Program-made: the position numbers and the translations under genes
Part shown: positions 33,660 through 45,399 of the stretch, one piece after another
How the letters are laid out: each line of letters begins with the position of its first letter
How positions within the stretch are numbered: position 1 is the stretch's first letter
Assembly: GCA_961205875.1 (NCBI GenBank)
Contig: OY540817.1
Location: 17,457,001 to 17,521,000, forward strand
Direction of reading: 5' to 3'
DNA from: Sialis fuliginosa
Taxonomy: Eukaryota > Arthropoda > Insecta > Megaloptera > Sialidae
DNA: 64,000 bases
Notes under the pieces: generated by a model
Seen by the model: the letters and a program-made list of their open reading frames with translations, nothing else
Told to the model about the DNA's origin: nothing
The model's database searches: none

Positions 33660-35686
33660 TCAATACATATATTGAGGTAGTGGATATTGGCCTTGTTGAG
33701 TTTGATATGGATTCTGTAATTCTTGCCAACGATCAAACTTAGATGGAGGTTCAAAAGGTGGTCTTCTACCCGGAGCTTGAGGGGGAGGTATCATTTTAGG
33801 TGTCGTTGTTGAAGGAGTAGTTGAAGTTGTCGTTGTTGAAGGAGTAGTTGAAGTTGTAGTTGTTGAAGGGGTAGTTGAAGTTGTAGTAGTTGTAGAAGTT
33901 GTAGTAGTTGAAGGGGTAGTTGAAGTTGTAGTTGTTGAAGGGGTAGTTGAAGTTGTAGTTGTTGAAGGGGTAGTTGAAGTAGTAGTTGTTGAAGTTGTAG
34001 TTACTGACCTTAAAACATCTGATCTACTATATCCAGGCATGGCACACCCCATACCCGAACAGCACCCATCATCTCCAATAGCTACAAATATAGAATCAGG
34101 AGCACAGAAACCAATTCTCCAAGATAACACACCGTCATTATTATAGTAACACTGGTAATACCTCCTTTCACTTTCATAATCCTTGATCATCTGGTCTGGA
34201 TATCTACACAAAGGCATGCATGCGTTCTCTTCCGTATCATACTTATAACCGATATTACATTTGGTTATTATGCAACCCCCAATGTCGTCTGGTAGACATA
34301 TTGCATATATGGATAAATCCAGCGGGTACAATGCAATCTGGTATTCATTATTTCTGCATAAACCATCCCAAGTGAAGTTATAGCATGGATAATTATTCTC
34401 GCAAGTTCCAGGCCATACAGAATACTGATTGGGCTTGTAACTCTGGCCTGCAGGACACTGCATGGTTACTCCAACCCAATCCAAACAGTGCATGTACTTG
34501 GTACAGTCCGTGGGGTCTGGAAGATACCCATCTTTATCGTAACACTTGGCTGGGGTTTCTGTGTTGTCACATTTTTTCGATTCCTCTACGCATTTGTAGT
34601 CGTCACAATGAGGTCTGTTAGGATTTAGATTCTTGCAGCTGTGAGCGAATGATACAAATTGACCTTTGTCATTTCGGTAGCAAACTCGTAGTGTGTGACA
34701 GTCCAGGCAAGTGTCAGCGTTGTTCCACTCGGAGCATTCTAAAGCTGGATTGGGTGTCCGGAGGATTCCAGGTAAGAAAGGGTGTCGAGATTGTGCCGAT
34801 GTTAAAAGTAGCTATAATTTTAATGTTAAGTAATTATAAACTAGCTTATTTATATAATTCATTTTTAAAAACAATAAATAAGGTACTGGCACCAGTATTG
34901 GTCGCTTTAAGAGCAAGTTGGACTGTTTTTTGAGATTAATAGGCTTCTTTTTTTGTAATTTTCATGAACTTATGTTACTTATAAAAAATTAAATCAATTA
35001 TTTACTAAAGTCTGCAATTATAGTGTGTTTTTAAATTATTTTATTTTGTTTATGTTTTTTTCTCCAGTAATGGAAAAGGTAAAACTAGTAATTGGTACCC
35101 AGTGATGGACACTTAAGAATAAAATTTATTATTACAAAATGATACGTACTACGACACAAAAGTTATAAAATAAAGAATCATAAAATTTGAAACAATGTCA
35201 AACAGATATAATAATTAAAAAATAAATTACACTAATAATTAGTTTAAATGTACACCATTTTGACACCCATTGACCGTTTGTCATCAAATTAAGCTATTTT
35301 ACAGTTAAGTGTTTGTAGATTATGATTCAGTAATGGCAGTAATCAAATATCAACAAATATTTCTAATTGAGTACATTTAATTAAACAAGTGACCAACACT
35401 GGGGTATTATCCAAGATTGGTACAAGTACCTTATATACAAATATTAAACATCAGCCAAGAAAACATATTAATTTTGATTTATTGACTTAAATAAAAGTAA
35501 AATTTAACATAAGTCTTACAATAAAGAAACAAAAATGTACCTACATAGATTGTAAACAAAACTATTTTAAAATAAACTTTCTAATATTCTTAAATGATAC
35601 TAATTACAATAATGATTAATTAATTAATAATAAAAATAACGTACCGAATTTGTTAAGAGAACAAGAAGAAATGTAAAGAAATACAT
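33660..35686 (-). CDS. Secreted chitin-binding protein 3 with mucin-like tail
   Basis: Two exons on the minus strand, 35686-35645 and 34811-33660, encode 397 residues. Exon 1 is the signal peptide (MYFFTFLLVLLTNS), donor TCG|GTACGT, acceptor TTATAG, phase 0. The 833-bp intron contains a family A MITE. The seven-cysteine module (40, 49, 52, 58, 73, 83, 88; CLDCHTLRVC) and a peritrophin-A domain (Cys 104, 117, 123, 133, 151, 157) align well with protein 2. A third Cys-rich part follows. Residues about 285-351 are almost only Thr, Ser and Pro in a nine-residue repeat, expected to be O-glycosylated. The end is Pro/Gln/Tyr rich. Mucin-plus-chitin-binding layout is typical of peritrophic matrix or cuticular lining proteins. 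The exact site is unknown. Confidence 0.92.
33797..34002 (-). repeat. 27-bp coding minisatellite (Thr/Ser/Pro tail)
   Basis: Within the third chitin-binding gene, units encoding TSTTPSTTT repeat in tandem, with one shortened unit in the middle (about 33893-33907). On + the units read GTTGAAGGGGTAGTTGAAGT. Length variation would keep frame. Confidence 0.85.
34881..35431 (-). mobile_element. MITE family A, copy 5, inside the intron of chitin-binding gene 3
   Basis: AGGTACTGGCACCAGT at the left and GGTACAAGTACCT at the right, each next to TA. It is collinear with copy 3. It makes up about two thirds of the 833-bp intron. Confidence 0.85.
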
Positions 35687-35724
35687 TATTTTTGATACAA
35701 ACCGATAATTTTTATATCTTTTAC

Positions 35725-35732
35725 ATTTTATA
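35725..35732 (-). promoter_or_regulatory. TATA box of the third chitin-binding gene
   Basis: TATAAAAT on the minus strand ends 39 bp upstream of the ATG (35686). The spacing gives a very short 5' UTR, as in the other two paralogues. Confidence 0.45.
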
Positions 35733-37199
35733 CTATCGTATAAAGTCAACACATTATTACAAACAATTGTAAATTATAATAAATTTTACTCTACTGAGAA
35801 ATAAGTACATAATAGCAAATGTTTTTTTATAAATTTCTACGAATATTAATCTTTATTTTTAAGATTGCACACATGTCTAATTACTATATTAAATAAATAT
35901 TTTATTTGTTATTTACGTAATTTAAATTAATTTTATTATTCGCTTTTTTTAAACAAATCTTTGCATACATATTTGTTAATTAATTTATGATTATGATATT
36001 AATCATAATAACATAAGTATATAATCTGCATATTTACTTCAAGCTTAAAACAATTTTTTTATCAAAATATACAATAAACTTATTTCAGAATTAGAGAAAC
36101 ACAAATTAAAATATTAATATACAAATTTTTATACTATAGAATATCTTACATAATTCCAAAAAGGAAAATTAGAGGAAAAAATGAGGAAGGTATATATTTT
36201 ATACTAATGAGAACGTGGAGGGTTTTTTATAAAGAAAATTACAGCGATTTCTTGTTCTTCATTATTAGTAAGCAACGGAATAAAACATTTCCTAAATTTT
36301 CACACAACAGCGATTCTATTTATCCTGGGATTTTGATTTTCACATTAACACGTACCGCACGAATGATGCTAAAGCTGCAACACGAAAAATTAATAAAAAT
36401 AAAAAAATATAAATTTTATAAGTTGAGTTTGAAACTAACCCGCGTATGATTTTGCAAGAAAGTGTAATTGCAATCGGTCTTTATGCGTTAAGGCGACGGC
36501 ATTACATCATTATGTCATCCATTACTGGAATTAACGCCCGAACAACCACGGTAATTTTTCTAAAATGAAAATCGTCTCGCATACAAGAGATTTTTGCGAT
36601 TTTTCTTCTCAAAGAATTTTCCGTGCTCATTCGCCATAATCATACGAAATGATGATGATTGGAAAGCCTACAGGCGTTTGCTTTTTACACATCTCTCTCT
36701 CTCTTTCTTTCTTTCTATCTCTCTCTCGCACGCACACATTCATATTCAATACAAAAAGCTCGTTTTGATATTAATGACGGTATGAGAAAGTAGGTAAGTA
36801 ATAGAATCTTACATGAAATATGGTATAGTCACACGTTGAGGGGAGGATCTACAAAGTGTGACATGATGTAACAAGGGGGGAGGGTCAGGAGTCACAAGCT
36901 TCGTGACGTCACATCTAAAAAATCAAAACAATGAATTTTATATGAATTCTTAGAGCAAAAATTAGAGGAAATATTACCAACTCTTCAGTTATTGGGAAAT
37001 TTTCAAACGTGCTTGGTAAAATATCATATAATTTTTTATTAATGAACGAAAATATTTTATATAAATAAAAATAATATTAACAGGCAAGAACAATGAAAGA
37101 ATTTTTTTTTTCGTTGATTTTGAGTACCTACTTAGGGTCGTTCCAGACTATCGTGCTGGTCTCGGTCCGGTCTCGCTCAAATCAAATATAAATATACTT
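35733..37199. other. Intergenic DNA, no gene supported
   Basis: Holds a CT-rich microsatellite at about 36691-36728, a GC-richer patch at 36470-36560 and a perfect TGACGTCA at 36903-36910. Open frames at 36207 and 36594 are unrecognised and partly low-complexity. Confidence 0.4.
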
Positions 37200-37660
37200 G
37201 TTATACGCATATCCCATGAATCACTAAACCGATATTAATGAAACTTATTGATTTTTGATTGGGTCTATCTATATAGCTAATAGATGCTCGGTATATAAAA
37301 GATATGAAAATCGTATGTAGGGAAAGGCGTTGGTATCCAGGACCGTAATTACCACCGGGGCAGTGCCCCCGGGGCCTCCGCAGCAGCGACAAGATTAAGG
37401 AACAAAAAAACTGAATTAAAATTAGTAACATGCAAAAATTTTAGACGAAAAAATAGTCTTCAATTTTTTTATTCATATTTTAGTGAGGGTTCCTTAGTCA
37501 CTTGCTGCCACGGGGCCCCAGAGCCTCCAGTTACGGCCCTGGTGGTATCCTAAAATTGTTATTTTTTCAAAATACTTTAAGAACAACACAATATGTTAAG
37601 TACGTGAACATTTTATAGAATCTTTTTTGTATGGCATTTAATTTTCTAAAAATACTACCT
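37200..37660 (+). mobile_element. Family C partial copy interrupted by a hAT-like MITE
   Basis: ATACGCATATCCCATGAATCAC, GATATTAATGAAACTT and GAACATTTTATAGAATCTTT align with 19490-19690. The hAT-like element 37338-37541 is inserted in between. Confidence 0.65.
37338..37541. mobile_element. hAT-like MITE nested in family C
   Basis: Ends CAGGACCGTAATTACC and the complement of CAGGGCCGTAACTGG. The flanking 8-mers TTGGTATC and GTGGTATC agree at 7 of 8. Inner GGGGC/GCCCC blocks match the element at 26194-26628. Confidence 0.85.
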
Positions 37661-38698
37661 TTTGCTTCCAATCAGTTAGTAACAGTTTAAATACTAACGA
37701 AAAGGTGGCAGGATAGTGTATTATACATTTATTGTTACAATTTTTAATTATTTTTAAATATACGTCAGTTTTTTTAAATTAAAATTAAATTACCGATCAC
37801 TGCTCTTTTAAACATTATTAAAAGACTAAATCATCTATGAAACGTACAAAAATATATCTATTTAAATATAAAAAAAATATTCTTCTTTTAATTTAAGTAT
37901 TACCTATATACCTACCTACTCTACAACACTGTGAATTATGATACATAAGTATATACGAGTAGACACACATACAGACATACGGATCGTCATAATTAAAAAT
38001 TCTTATATAACGAGTAAAATGCATTGATGCAGATATATATTCCATAATTACTGCACGCTGAAATGTAGCTGAGTAATTACTAACTGCGCCACCAGGGCGG
38101 CGACACAAGAGCGGCCATATTGTCGTAGGACAAGATGGCGGATCGCGTAATTATTCTTATTGTTGCAAAAATGTATTAAAGAAAAGTGAAGCCTTATGCA
38201 AATGAAATATACATAACATAAAAATATACAATAGCACTGCATTATTATTTTCAAATTTTAACAATGAGGAAGTTTTATCATTAATGTTTTTTTATTAAAT
38301 AACAAAAAAATTCTCTATATAAATTATAAACACTTTATATACCTATAAGAACATAAAATATTTTATATTTTGTATATAAGTAATAATAATTTTTATATTC
38401 TTATATATACCCACTTAAGTACCTACTTATATGGAAAAAAATAAAATAATAATCAAAATTCGGACAAATTAATAGAAAATTTTAATTTTTCGAATGTTCT
38501 TTGTATCATTCTCATATCTCGACAAACATTTTTAATTTTTGAAAAAAATATCTAAAATATTCGGGATTTCGTAAATCATTATTTTCTATTAATTAATAAT
38601 GCTCTTAAAATTAATTAAAATGACCTAACCTAACTATTTCTTTTAAAATAATATAAATCCTACTTATATTTCCAATCTCTACTATGTACTATCTCCTT
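37661..38698. other. Intergenic DNA with a YY1/Pho-like patch
   Basis: At 38085-38150 a GC-richer patch holds GCGGCCATATTG (38112) and AAGATGGCGG (38132), both matching the GCCAT core of YY1/Pho sites in opposite orientation. No gene is supported around it. Confidence 0.3.
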
Positions 38699-39129
38699 CA
38701 GAAGTCATCTGCCACCGTAAAGACCAGAATCGCTTAAAACAGATTCAAAAATAGAAAGACAAACTTCATCGGATAACTTTTTCTAGAGCGGAGCTTATAT
38801 ATAGTTATGTATATCATTTTAAATAATAACAGAAATATACGTCCATTTCATTAATTAATTTTATATCAAGTTTATTCGAAATATCAGATATTTATTGCCA
38901 CAATATTTATTTATACATTTTTCAATAGATTACATAATAATTTAATCGCACAAATATATATATATGTACTATAGACGAAGAGTACTTTTTTATCTAGTAA
39001 ATGAGTTTCAAAATATCTGTCTTTGTTTGGTAGATGGAGAAATGATTAAAATATTATAATAATTAAATGGGAGAAGCCTACTATGTTTGTTATAAGCGAA
39101 TATGAATGAAAACTGGAAGACCACTTCTG
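38699..39129 (-). mobile_element. Dispersed inverted-repeat family B, copy 4
   Basis: Starts CAGAAGTCATCTGCCACC and ends GACCACTTCTG. It is collinear with the reverse complement of 14736-15180. Confidence 0.8.
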
Positions 39130-40111
39130 CATCCAACTCTATATACTTACTTATACATTTTCTTAATTAACCATAATAAAAGCATAGGATATCTTTAAGT
39201 TGTACCTACCTACGTTATACCCTGAGAACAGCCCTGAAAATACATAAAACAATTCCGAAAGTGCCTCAATATCCAACTTCTTTCACTGACATGTCAAAAT
39301 ACATCCATTATTACGCTATCCGATTTAGATAATTTTATGAAAACGCTGTTGGCAGATAATATTGAACCTCAATCAGAGTCTATCAGGAAATTAAACTAGA
39401 CACTGTTGGGCCAACAAAAACCTTTATACCCTCTCCCCTTGTCCCTCATTTATACCCTTTTTGTGTTCAATCAGACGGATATTATTTCCTGTGTATTTTT
39501 TTCGATGTTCCTTTGATTTTATTGAATGTATTATATTTTTTAATGTCATTGAAAAAAGGGTAAATTCTTAATTTAGTAGATTTGTCTTAGGAATTAAAAA
39601 GTACACGTCTTAAATGGTTTTTTTCGATTATTTTTTATTGTGGAAGTGAGGGAGTTTTTTTTTATTTAAAAATCATTCAATTATTGGTATGCAGTTTGTT
39701 TTTAAAGGATTGATAATTGGAAATATTTTATTACACGTGCGATTTTTTTATTTGAACTTCGTTGTTCGGAATTTTTGTATGGGCTGAAACTTCTCAAAAT
39801 TCCGCTTTGTATTTCCCCCACTACTAGTTTGAAGTAATTAATTTTGTTATTTATAATATGTTATTGCAAGGTTTTAGGCTTCCGCGGTGATTTTGAGGTG
39901 AATTTAATCGATCATTTGTCTCATGACAGTCAAAGATTTACATTGATTTAAATGAAGGTTTTCACACATTTTATATTGTAAAAATTCATTCAACGAGCAG
40001 CATACAATTCAAGAGCCATATATAGATTGCCGCTCATCTGTCTAAAACAATATTTAAGTAAGTAGGTATTAATCAACTTTAGATTTTTTTTGATAAACCT
40101 TAAAATATCCA
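39130..40111. other. Intergenic DNA, no gene seen
   Basis: GGCTTCCGCGGTGATTTTGA at 39878 recurs at 51051 in altered form. Otherwise nothing recognised. Confidence 0.4.
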
Positions 40112-40352
40112 TGTGATCTGTAACAGAACAGATAAATTTCAATTGTCGAGTAAAAAAGTGGGGAGAGGGGGGAGTTGAAGAGTTTTTTTTTTATTAGTTT
40201 TTTGTTCATAAAATCTGGTTTAATTATTTCGAAGTTACATTAATTAATTCTTAGATAAGGCGAAAACAGTTACAAATTCCTTGGTGGGTAATTCGACACA
40301 CATAAATTTTTCGAGTGTCTAGTACAAGAAGACTAGATTAATGCCTACCCTG
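40112..40352 (+). mobile_element. hAT-like family D, copy 1 (degraded left end)
   Basis: Shares AACAGATAAATTTC.ATTGTCGAG, GTGGGTAATTCGA and AAATTTTTCGAGTG with 60790-61391 in order. It ends ATGCCTACCCTG. The left boundary is approximate. Confidence 0.6.
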
Positions 40353-40850
40353 ATTATTAGCATTAGTATGATTTTGGTAACATAATATTAATTTGACATT
40401 TATGATTCCAGTAATCATTTGCTTTACAACAATGATTTCCTTGATAAACAATCGTTTGTTTTGATTTTTATACGATACCCTATAGTTGACGTAATATAAA
40501 TATGATTGGAACAACCATTAGGTATAATCACTATACCAAGTAATATGTTCAAAGTTATTTTTTAAGTGTAACGTGGTCATGTGCAGTGTGAGTTTATATA
40601 GGCGGAATTCTTTCATTTTTTTTCAGTTCTTATTTTCTATTCTATTAATTAAGTACGCTGGTAAATTGTTCCTACAGTAAAGTTTGTAAAGTGAAAGATA
40701 TATGCAAAGTGTTTTAAATACTGCATATTACACCTAAAGTGAGTGAATAATATTTTTGTTATGAGTTTGTCTAAAAACAGCTTTGTTTTGTGTCAATCTA
40801 CTTTAAATATGGAGGCAGAACTTGATTAATAACAAATAAAAAAATTAATC
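40353..40850. other. Intergenic DNA, nothing recognised
   Basis: No gene or repeat copy noticed in about 500 bp. Confidence 0.35.
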
Positions 40851-41061
40851 GAAACAACATGATTGTTGTATTCAACATATTATGTTATCGTCCTCTAAAC
40901 AAGATGGTTGCATTCAACATATTATGTTCTCGACAATAAAACAACTTGGTTGCATCCAAAATATTATGTTCTCGTCAACGAAACAATATGGTTGCATCCA
41001 AAATATTATGTTCTCGTCAACGAAACAATATGGTTGCATCAAACATATTATGTTCTCGACA
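40851..41061 (+). repeat. 42-bp tandem minisatellite (five units)
   Basis: ATGTT recurs at 40882, 40924, 40966, 41008 and 41050, exactly 42 bp apart, with TGGTTGCATCCAAAATATT between. 42 is a multiple of three, so one frame stays open (40882-41112) as a 14-residue repeat of the type FSSTKQYGCIQNIM. There is no evidence that it is translated. AATAAA follows at 41126. Confidence 0.8.
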
Positions 41062-44000
41062 CTAATAGTGTATGGTAGTCACAAAAGAGAAGTTATCATT
41101 AAATGGTTATAATTATGATTCCTGCAATAAAGATTACAATCATATTATTATGCTCTCAAAACATTACTGTCGCAACCATGTTTTTTCTCTGCGTGTATAC
41201 TGCATATATGTCTTAAAATAATTATATTTTCTACATCGGCCATAATACATCCCAAAATATTCATCAGTCTTCAAAGACTCTCATTTCTTCAATATATACA
41301 TTTTACAAATGTACTTAATTTATACAGAAACGAAATCATTTCATATAAAATCCAATCATATTTCTGCGTAATCTCAAACATTATTCACTGTGGTAGGTAC
41401 GTCTAAAATGTAAATTGATGAATAAGTAGAATTACTCGTTTCGTTTAAAACTCCGACATCAGCGCTACACGGTGGCTGAAAGATGAATTATTCAGTCCGT
41501 TTAACATAAATCCTTGTGATTATTAATCCGGTTAGATGTTCCGGGGAACGATACAAAAGTAATATTATAGACATTTCATATAACTGTCATTACAGGAAAC
41601 TCAGCCTTGCAAATTATTTAATGTCAATATTCAATTTCTCAAAGGTTTTAATTGTTAATAGTATATTTTATAGGTGGTTTTGTTCATCCAGAATACATTC
41701 AAATTGTACAAGAGTATACATTTTGGTAGTGAATAACTTTAAAATATTTTGAAATTATGTCGGATTCAGAAAAATAAGCTTAATTTTTAGTTTAGTACCT
41801 ATATTATAAATGAAAATATTCGTAATCGAGTTTTAATGAAAATAAACAAAAAAATATATCTGTTTATGAATCATATACAAAAAGAATCAAATTTTTTTTT
41901 TAATGCAATCCAAAATTATATTTAGGATCCTAAATAAAAAAAAATGTAAACAGGGTGGGGGGTACAGGTAGGTTAAATAATATAACCCTTAACCTCTACA
42001 GCGGGGGTGGACTGTATTTGCGCGTATAATGGTATATTAAACTTATAATAAATTAAACTACTTACAGTTTGTTCTGCTGGGTGGTTCCTGGACTGCATTC
42101 AGTGAATTGTATTAAGGTTAGGAGAAAAAAGGGGGTGATGGAAATACAGTTTCACTTTTAACAATACACAAAAAAACACATATCATAAAACAAAGATAAC
42201 TTAAAGTTTGATTCACTTTTAATTGTAGTAATAATACGGTATATATCACAAATGTGTGATAAAATAAAACAATATTCTAATTTAATGCACAAAGGGTGCA
42301 AACTATGCGGATAGTTTATTTGTAATAATAAGGGCATTAGCAAACGCTACTTAATGCTGCCTTTTTAATACTGTACTGATTTAAACTCTTGCACGAAAAC
42401 AAACATGTTTGGTCCTTGCAAGAAATTACATGTAAAACAATAAAATTAAATTATGTAATTATAAATTTTATTTGGCAGTGGCGCCACCACAGGGTGTATA
42501 TTTTGAAGGAAGGTAGAATGAGTCATTTGGAAGTGATTTAAATAATTAAATAAATTTTTGAAAAAACCCAAACAAAAGTTAAAAAGCCCATATTTTTCAA
42601 ACATTTAATAAAATTTATGAATTACAAAAACAAAAAATTGCAGCAGTTTGACAATTAAAAACTTTGATAAAATTATATCTTTAAAAAATTATTTTATAAA
42701 ATCTAGCACACTTACAGTTGTTCAAATGGTTTTAAAAACTGCTCTATTTTATACCCTTTCGAAAAACCTACAGACACACAGACAACATGGCGAAAATAGT
42801 CAGAATGGATTCAGGGAAGTTCAAAATGGATAATTCCATCAAAATTCTGATTTCGAAAAAAATCGGCTTCACTATACTAATACTATATATATTTCATATA
42901 CATATAAGAAAGTAAAAAAACATGAAAAAAGTAAAATAAATAAATAAAAATTATCGTTTTGCGTCCCTTTAAATTTGGCACTATGGTTAGAAGAAATACT
43001 TTAGAAATAAAAGTTAAAACAAATCACACATTTTTTACAGTTGCACTTAAGAAATTCTCAACCCTGTACAAACACACATATAGAAATTCAATTTACAGTG
43101 AGTGCATTACAAAATGGCGTCGCATTTTCTAATTCGTCGGTTGACAATTGCTCTGGGATTCTTTGAGGTTATGTGTGTCGCACAAAAGACTCACACCGAT
43201 TTGACGGTTTAATGAACTGGAAAACAAGTCCAAACAAAGACAGAAACATTTCTCACCCCTAAATTCGAATACTCCCTCTTTCACAACAATTTACTTCCTT
43301 CGGTGAAAAAGGATAAATATATATAAAACAATTACAAATTATATACCTCTCTTTTTCTATAATCCGCCGATCTTGATTCTTAACAATCAATAACGAATTT
43401 TAAAGTAGAATTTATAAAAAAGGATGGGTAGATATAAAGTAATTATAAATGAGATGTCGATCTTCTTCTTTAATGTGACAAGGGGGTTGCGCTATTATTC
43501 TTAAGCTTTCGTGGAGTGATTACCATAATATTCAATTTAATAATAGAGCAGGAGTCATCTTTGTGGTATAAAATGGCGTCTGATGATGGTGACTGTTGCG
43601 CTGAAAGAACTCCATTAGCGTTTAATACAAGAGTATTAATTTAATTTTAAATTTTATCGCTATTGTGTGTAATTTTTTTGTTGTATTCAATTTTTCAGGA
43701 GGGGTACTTCTAAACGGAGATTTTTATGTTGTTGATTATTCAAGCAATGATAATTGTTTCAAAATGTATGCAGTTGAAGCGAAATTAATTTAAAAAAAAT
43801 TTAATTGAATATTTTAATTTAAATCATTTTTTTAAAATATCAAATCAAAATTCAAATAGGTGTAGATTATAAATCATAACATAATAACTGACATTTTGGC
43901 CATTTTTTATATAAACACTAAAGTGATATACGTGTATTTTTAATAAAAGGATATTTTGACTGGAATTTATCCTTAGAATATGTAAAAGCATAGTTAAATT

Positions 44001-44177
44001 AAAAAAAGTTTAACATCCTTACCCCTCCCTTTTAGAGTGATTTTCGGACGGTTGTTAATGAGTGCTTACGTCATAAATAGAACATTTCTAGGTTCTGGGG
44101 TCTGGGCAGGGCGTTGATGAGTCAGTCACTAATCTACTGTTTCTATATCTATCTATAAAACAAGATAATTAATTTAA
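41062..44177. other. Long intergenic stretch, no gene supported
   Basis: Short frames at 41516, 42158 and 42648 are unrecognised. CAGTGGCGCCACCACAGGG at 42476 looks like a hAT end fragment. GC-richer patches at 43080-43215 and 43560-43620 contain AAAATGGCGTC twice. Confidence 0.4.
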
Positions 44178-44607
44178 ACGACTCAAAATAATAATAAAAA
44201 ACTGTTTAAACTTTAAAAACCCTAAATCAGTTTGATAAAGAAAAAAATATATTTTTTCTTTAAAAAAATGTTAATGATTTCTACAGAACTCGCTATCTCT
44301 GAAGTTTTCACACCATCAGAGCCTCAAAATAATAAAAAAAAACTGCTTAAACTTTAAAAAACCTAAATCAGTTTGATAAAGAAAAAAATCTATTTTTTCT
44401 TTAAAAAAATGTAAATGATTTCTACAGAACTCGCTATCTCTGAAGTTTTCACACCATCAGAGCCTCAAAATAATAATAAATAACTGTTTAAACTTTAAAA
44501 AACCTAAATCAGTTTGATTAAGAAAAAAATCTATTTTTTCTTTAAAAAAAATGTTAATGATTTCTACAGAACTCGCTATCTCTGAAGTTTTCACACCATC
44601 AGAGCCT
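44178..44607 (+). repeat. Three-copy tandem repeat, unit about 141 bp
   Basis: CTACAGAACTCGCTATCTCT recurs at 44281, 44422 and 44564. Each unit also has CTAAATCAGTTTGAT and ACACCATCAGAGCCTC. Units are nearly identical, so the expansion is young. Confidence 0.85.
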
Positions 44608-44852
44608 CTGGTGGCGGTTTCAATCACCACAGTGATTATTGAAACACTGCTGTATTCATTACTGATGCTTACTGCATAATGATGAGAGAGATGGAGGTAT
44701 AAACAATTGTTTCGTGAAAAGAAAACGATACCTTCTGAAGTCAAAGCATAAATACATACATACATATATTGATATTGCATATTTTTATTTATTTATAGTG
44801 TTAGAATATTTAAGTTTGTCAAGTTTTTATTACATTATACTGTTTAATAATA

Positions 44853-45399
44853 AGGTCTTGGATATGACCCCAGTAATGGCTATTTTTTAATTTAATGTAC
44901 TGAATTAGAAATATTTGTTGATATTTGATAACTAACATTTCTGAATATATTAATCTATATACATTTAACTGTCTTACAGCGTGATTTGATGGCAATCGGA
45001 CAATAGGTGTCAAAATGGTGGATATTTAAACTAATTATTTGTATAATTTATTTATTAATAGCAACTGCTTTACATTGTTTCAAATTTGACGATTATTTCT
45101 TTTATATCTTTTGTGTCGTAGTACTTATCATTTTGTAATCATTAGTAAGTATATATCCATCACTGCGTGCTGATTACTGGTTTTACTTTATCCATTACTG
45201 GAGAAAAACATAAACGAAATAAAAGACTATAATTTAAAAAAAAAAAAAATATTTGCAGCCTTTGGTATTTAAATTGGTTAAATAAAGAGTTACTTGTTTT
45301 ATTAGTAACATGAGTTAATGAGAATTACAAAAAAGAACTCCGTCAATACAAAAACAGTAAACCTTCCTCTTATAGCGGCCATAACTGGTGCCACTACCT
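44853..45399 (+). mobile_element. MITE family A, copy 6
   Basis: The left end has lost the CACCAG part (AGGTCTTGGATATGACC). The right end GGTGCCACTACCT next to TA is intact. The interior is collinear with copies 1 and 2. Confidence 0.8.

Noticed and set aside
40851..41061. CRISPR-like regular repeats
   Set aside because: Units are head-to-tail with no unique spacers, and the window is clearly eukaryotic; it is a minisatellite.
44457..44780. 107-codon minus open frame
   Set aside because: A large part is the 141-bp tandem repeat and nothing outside it looks coding.
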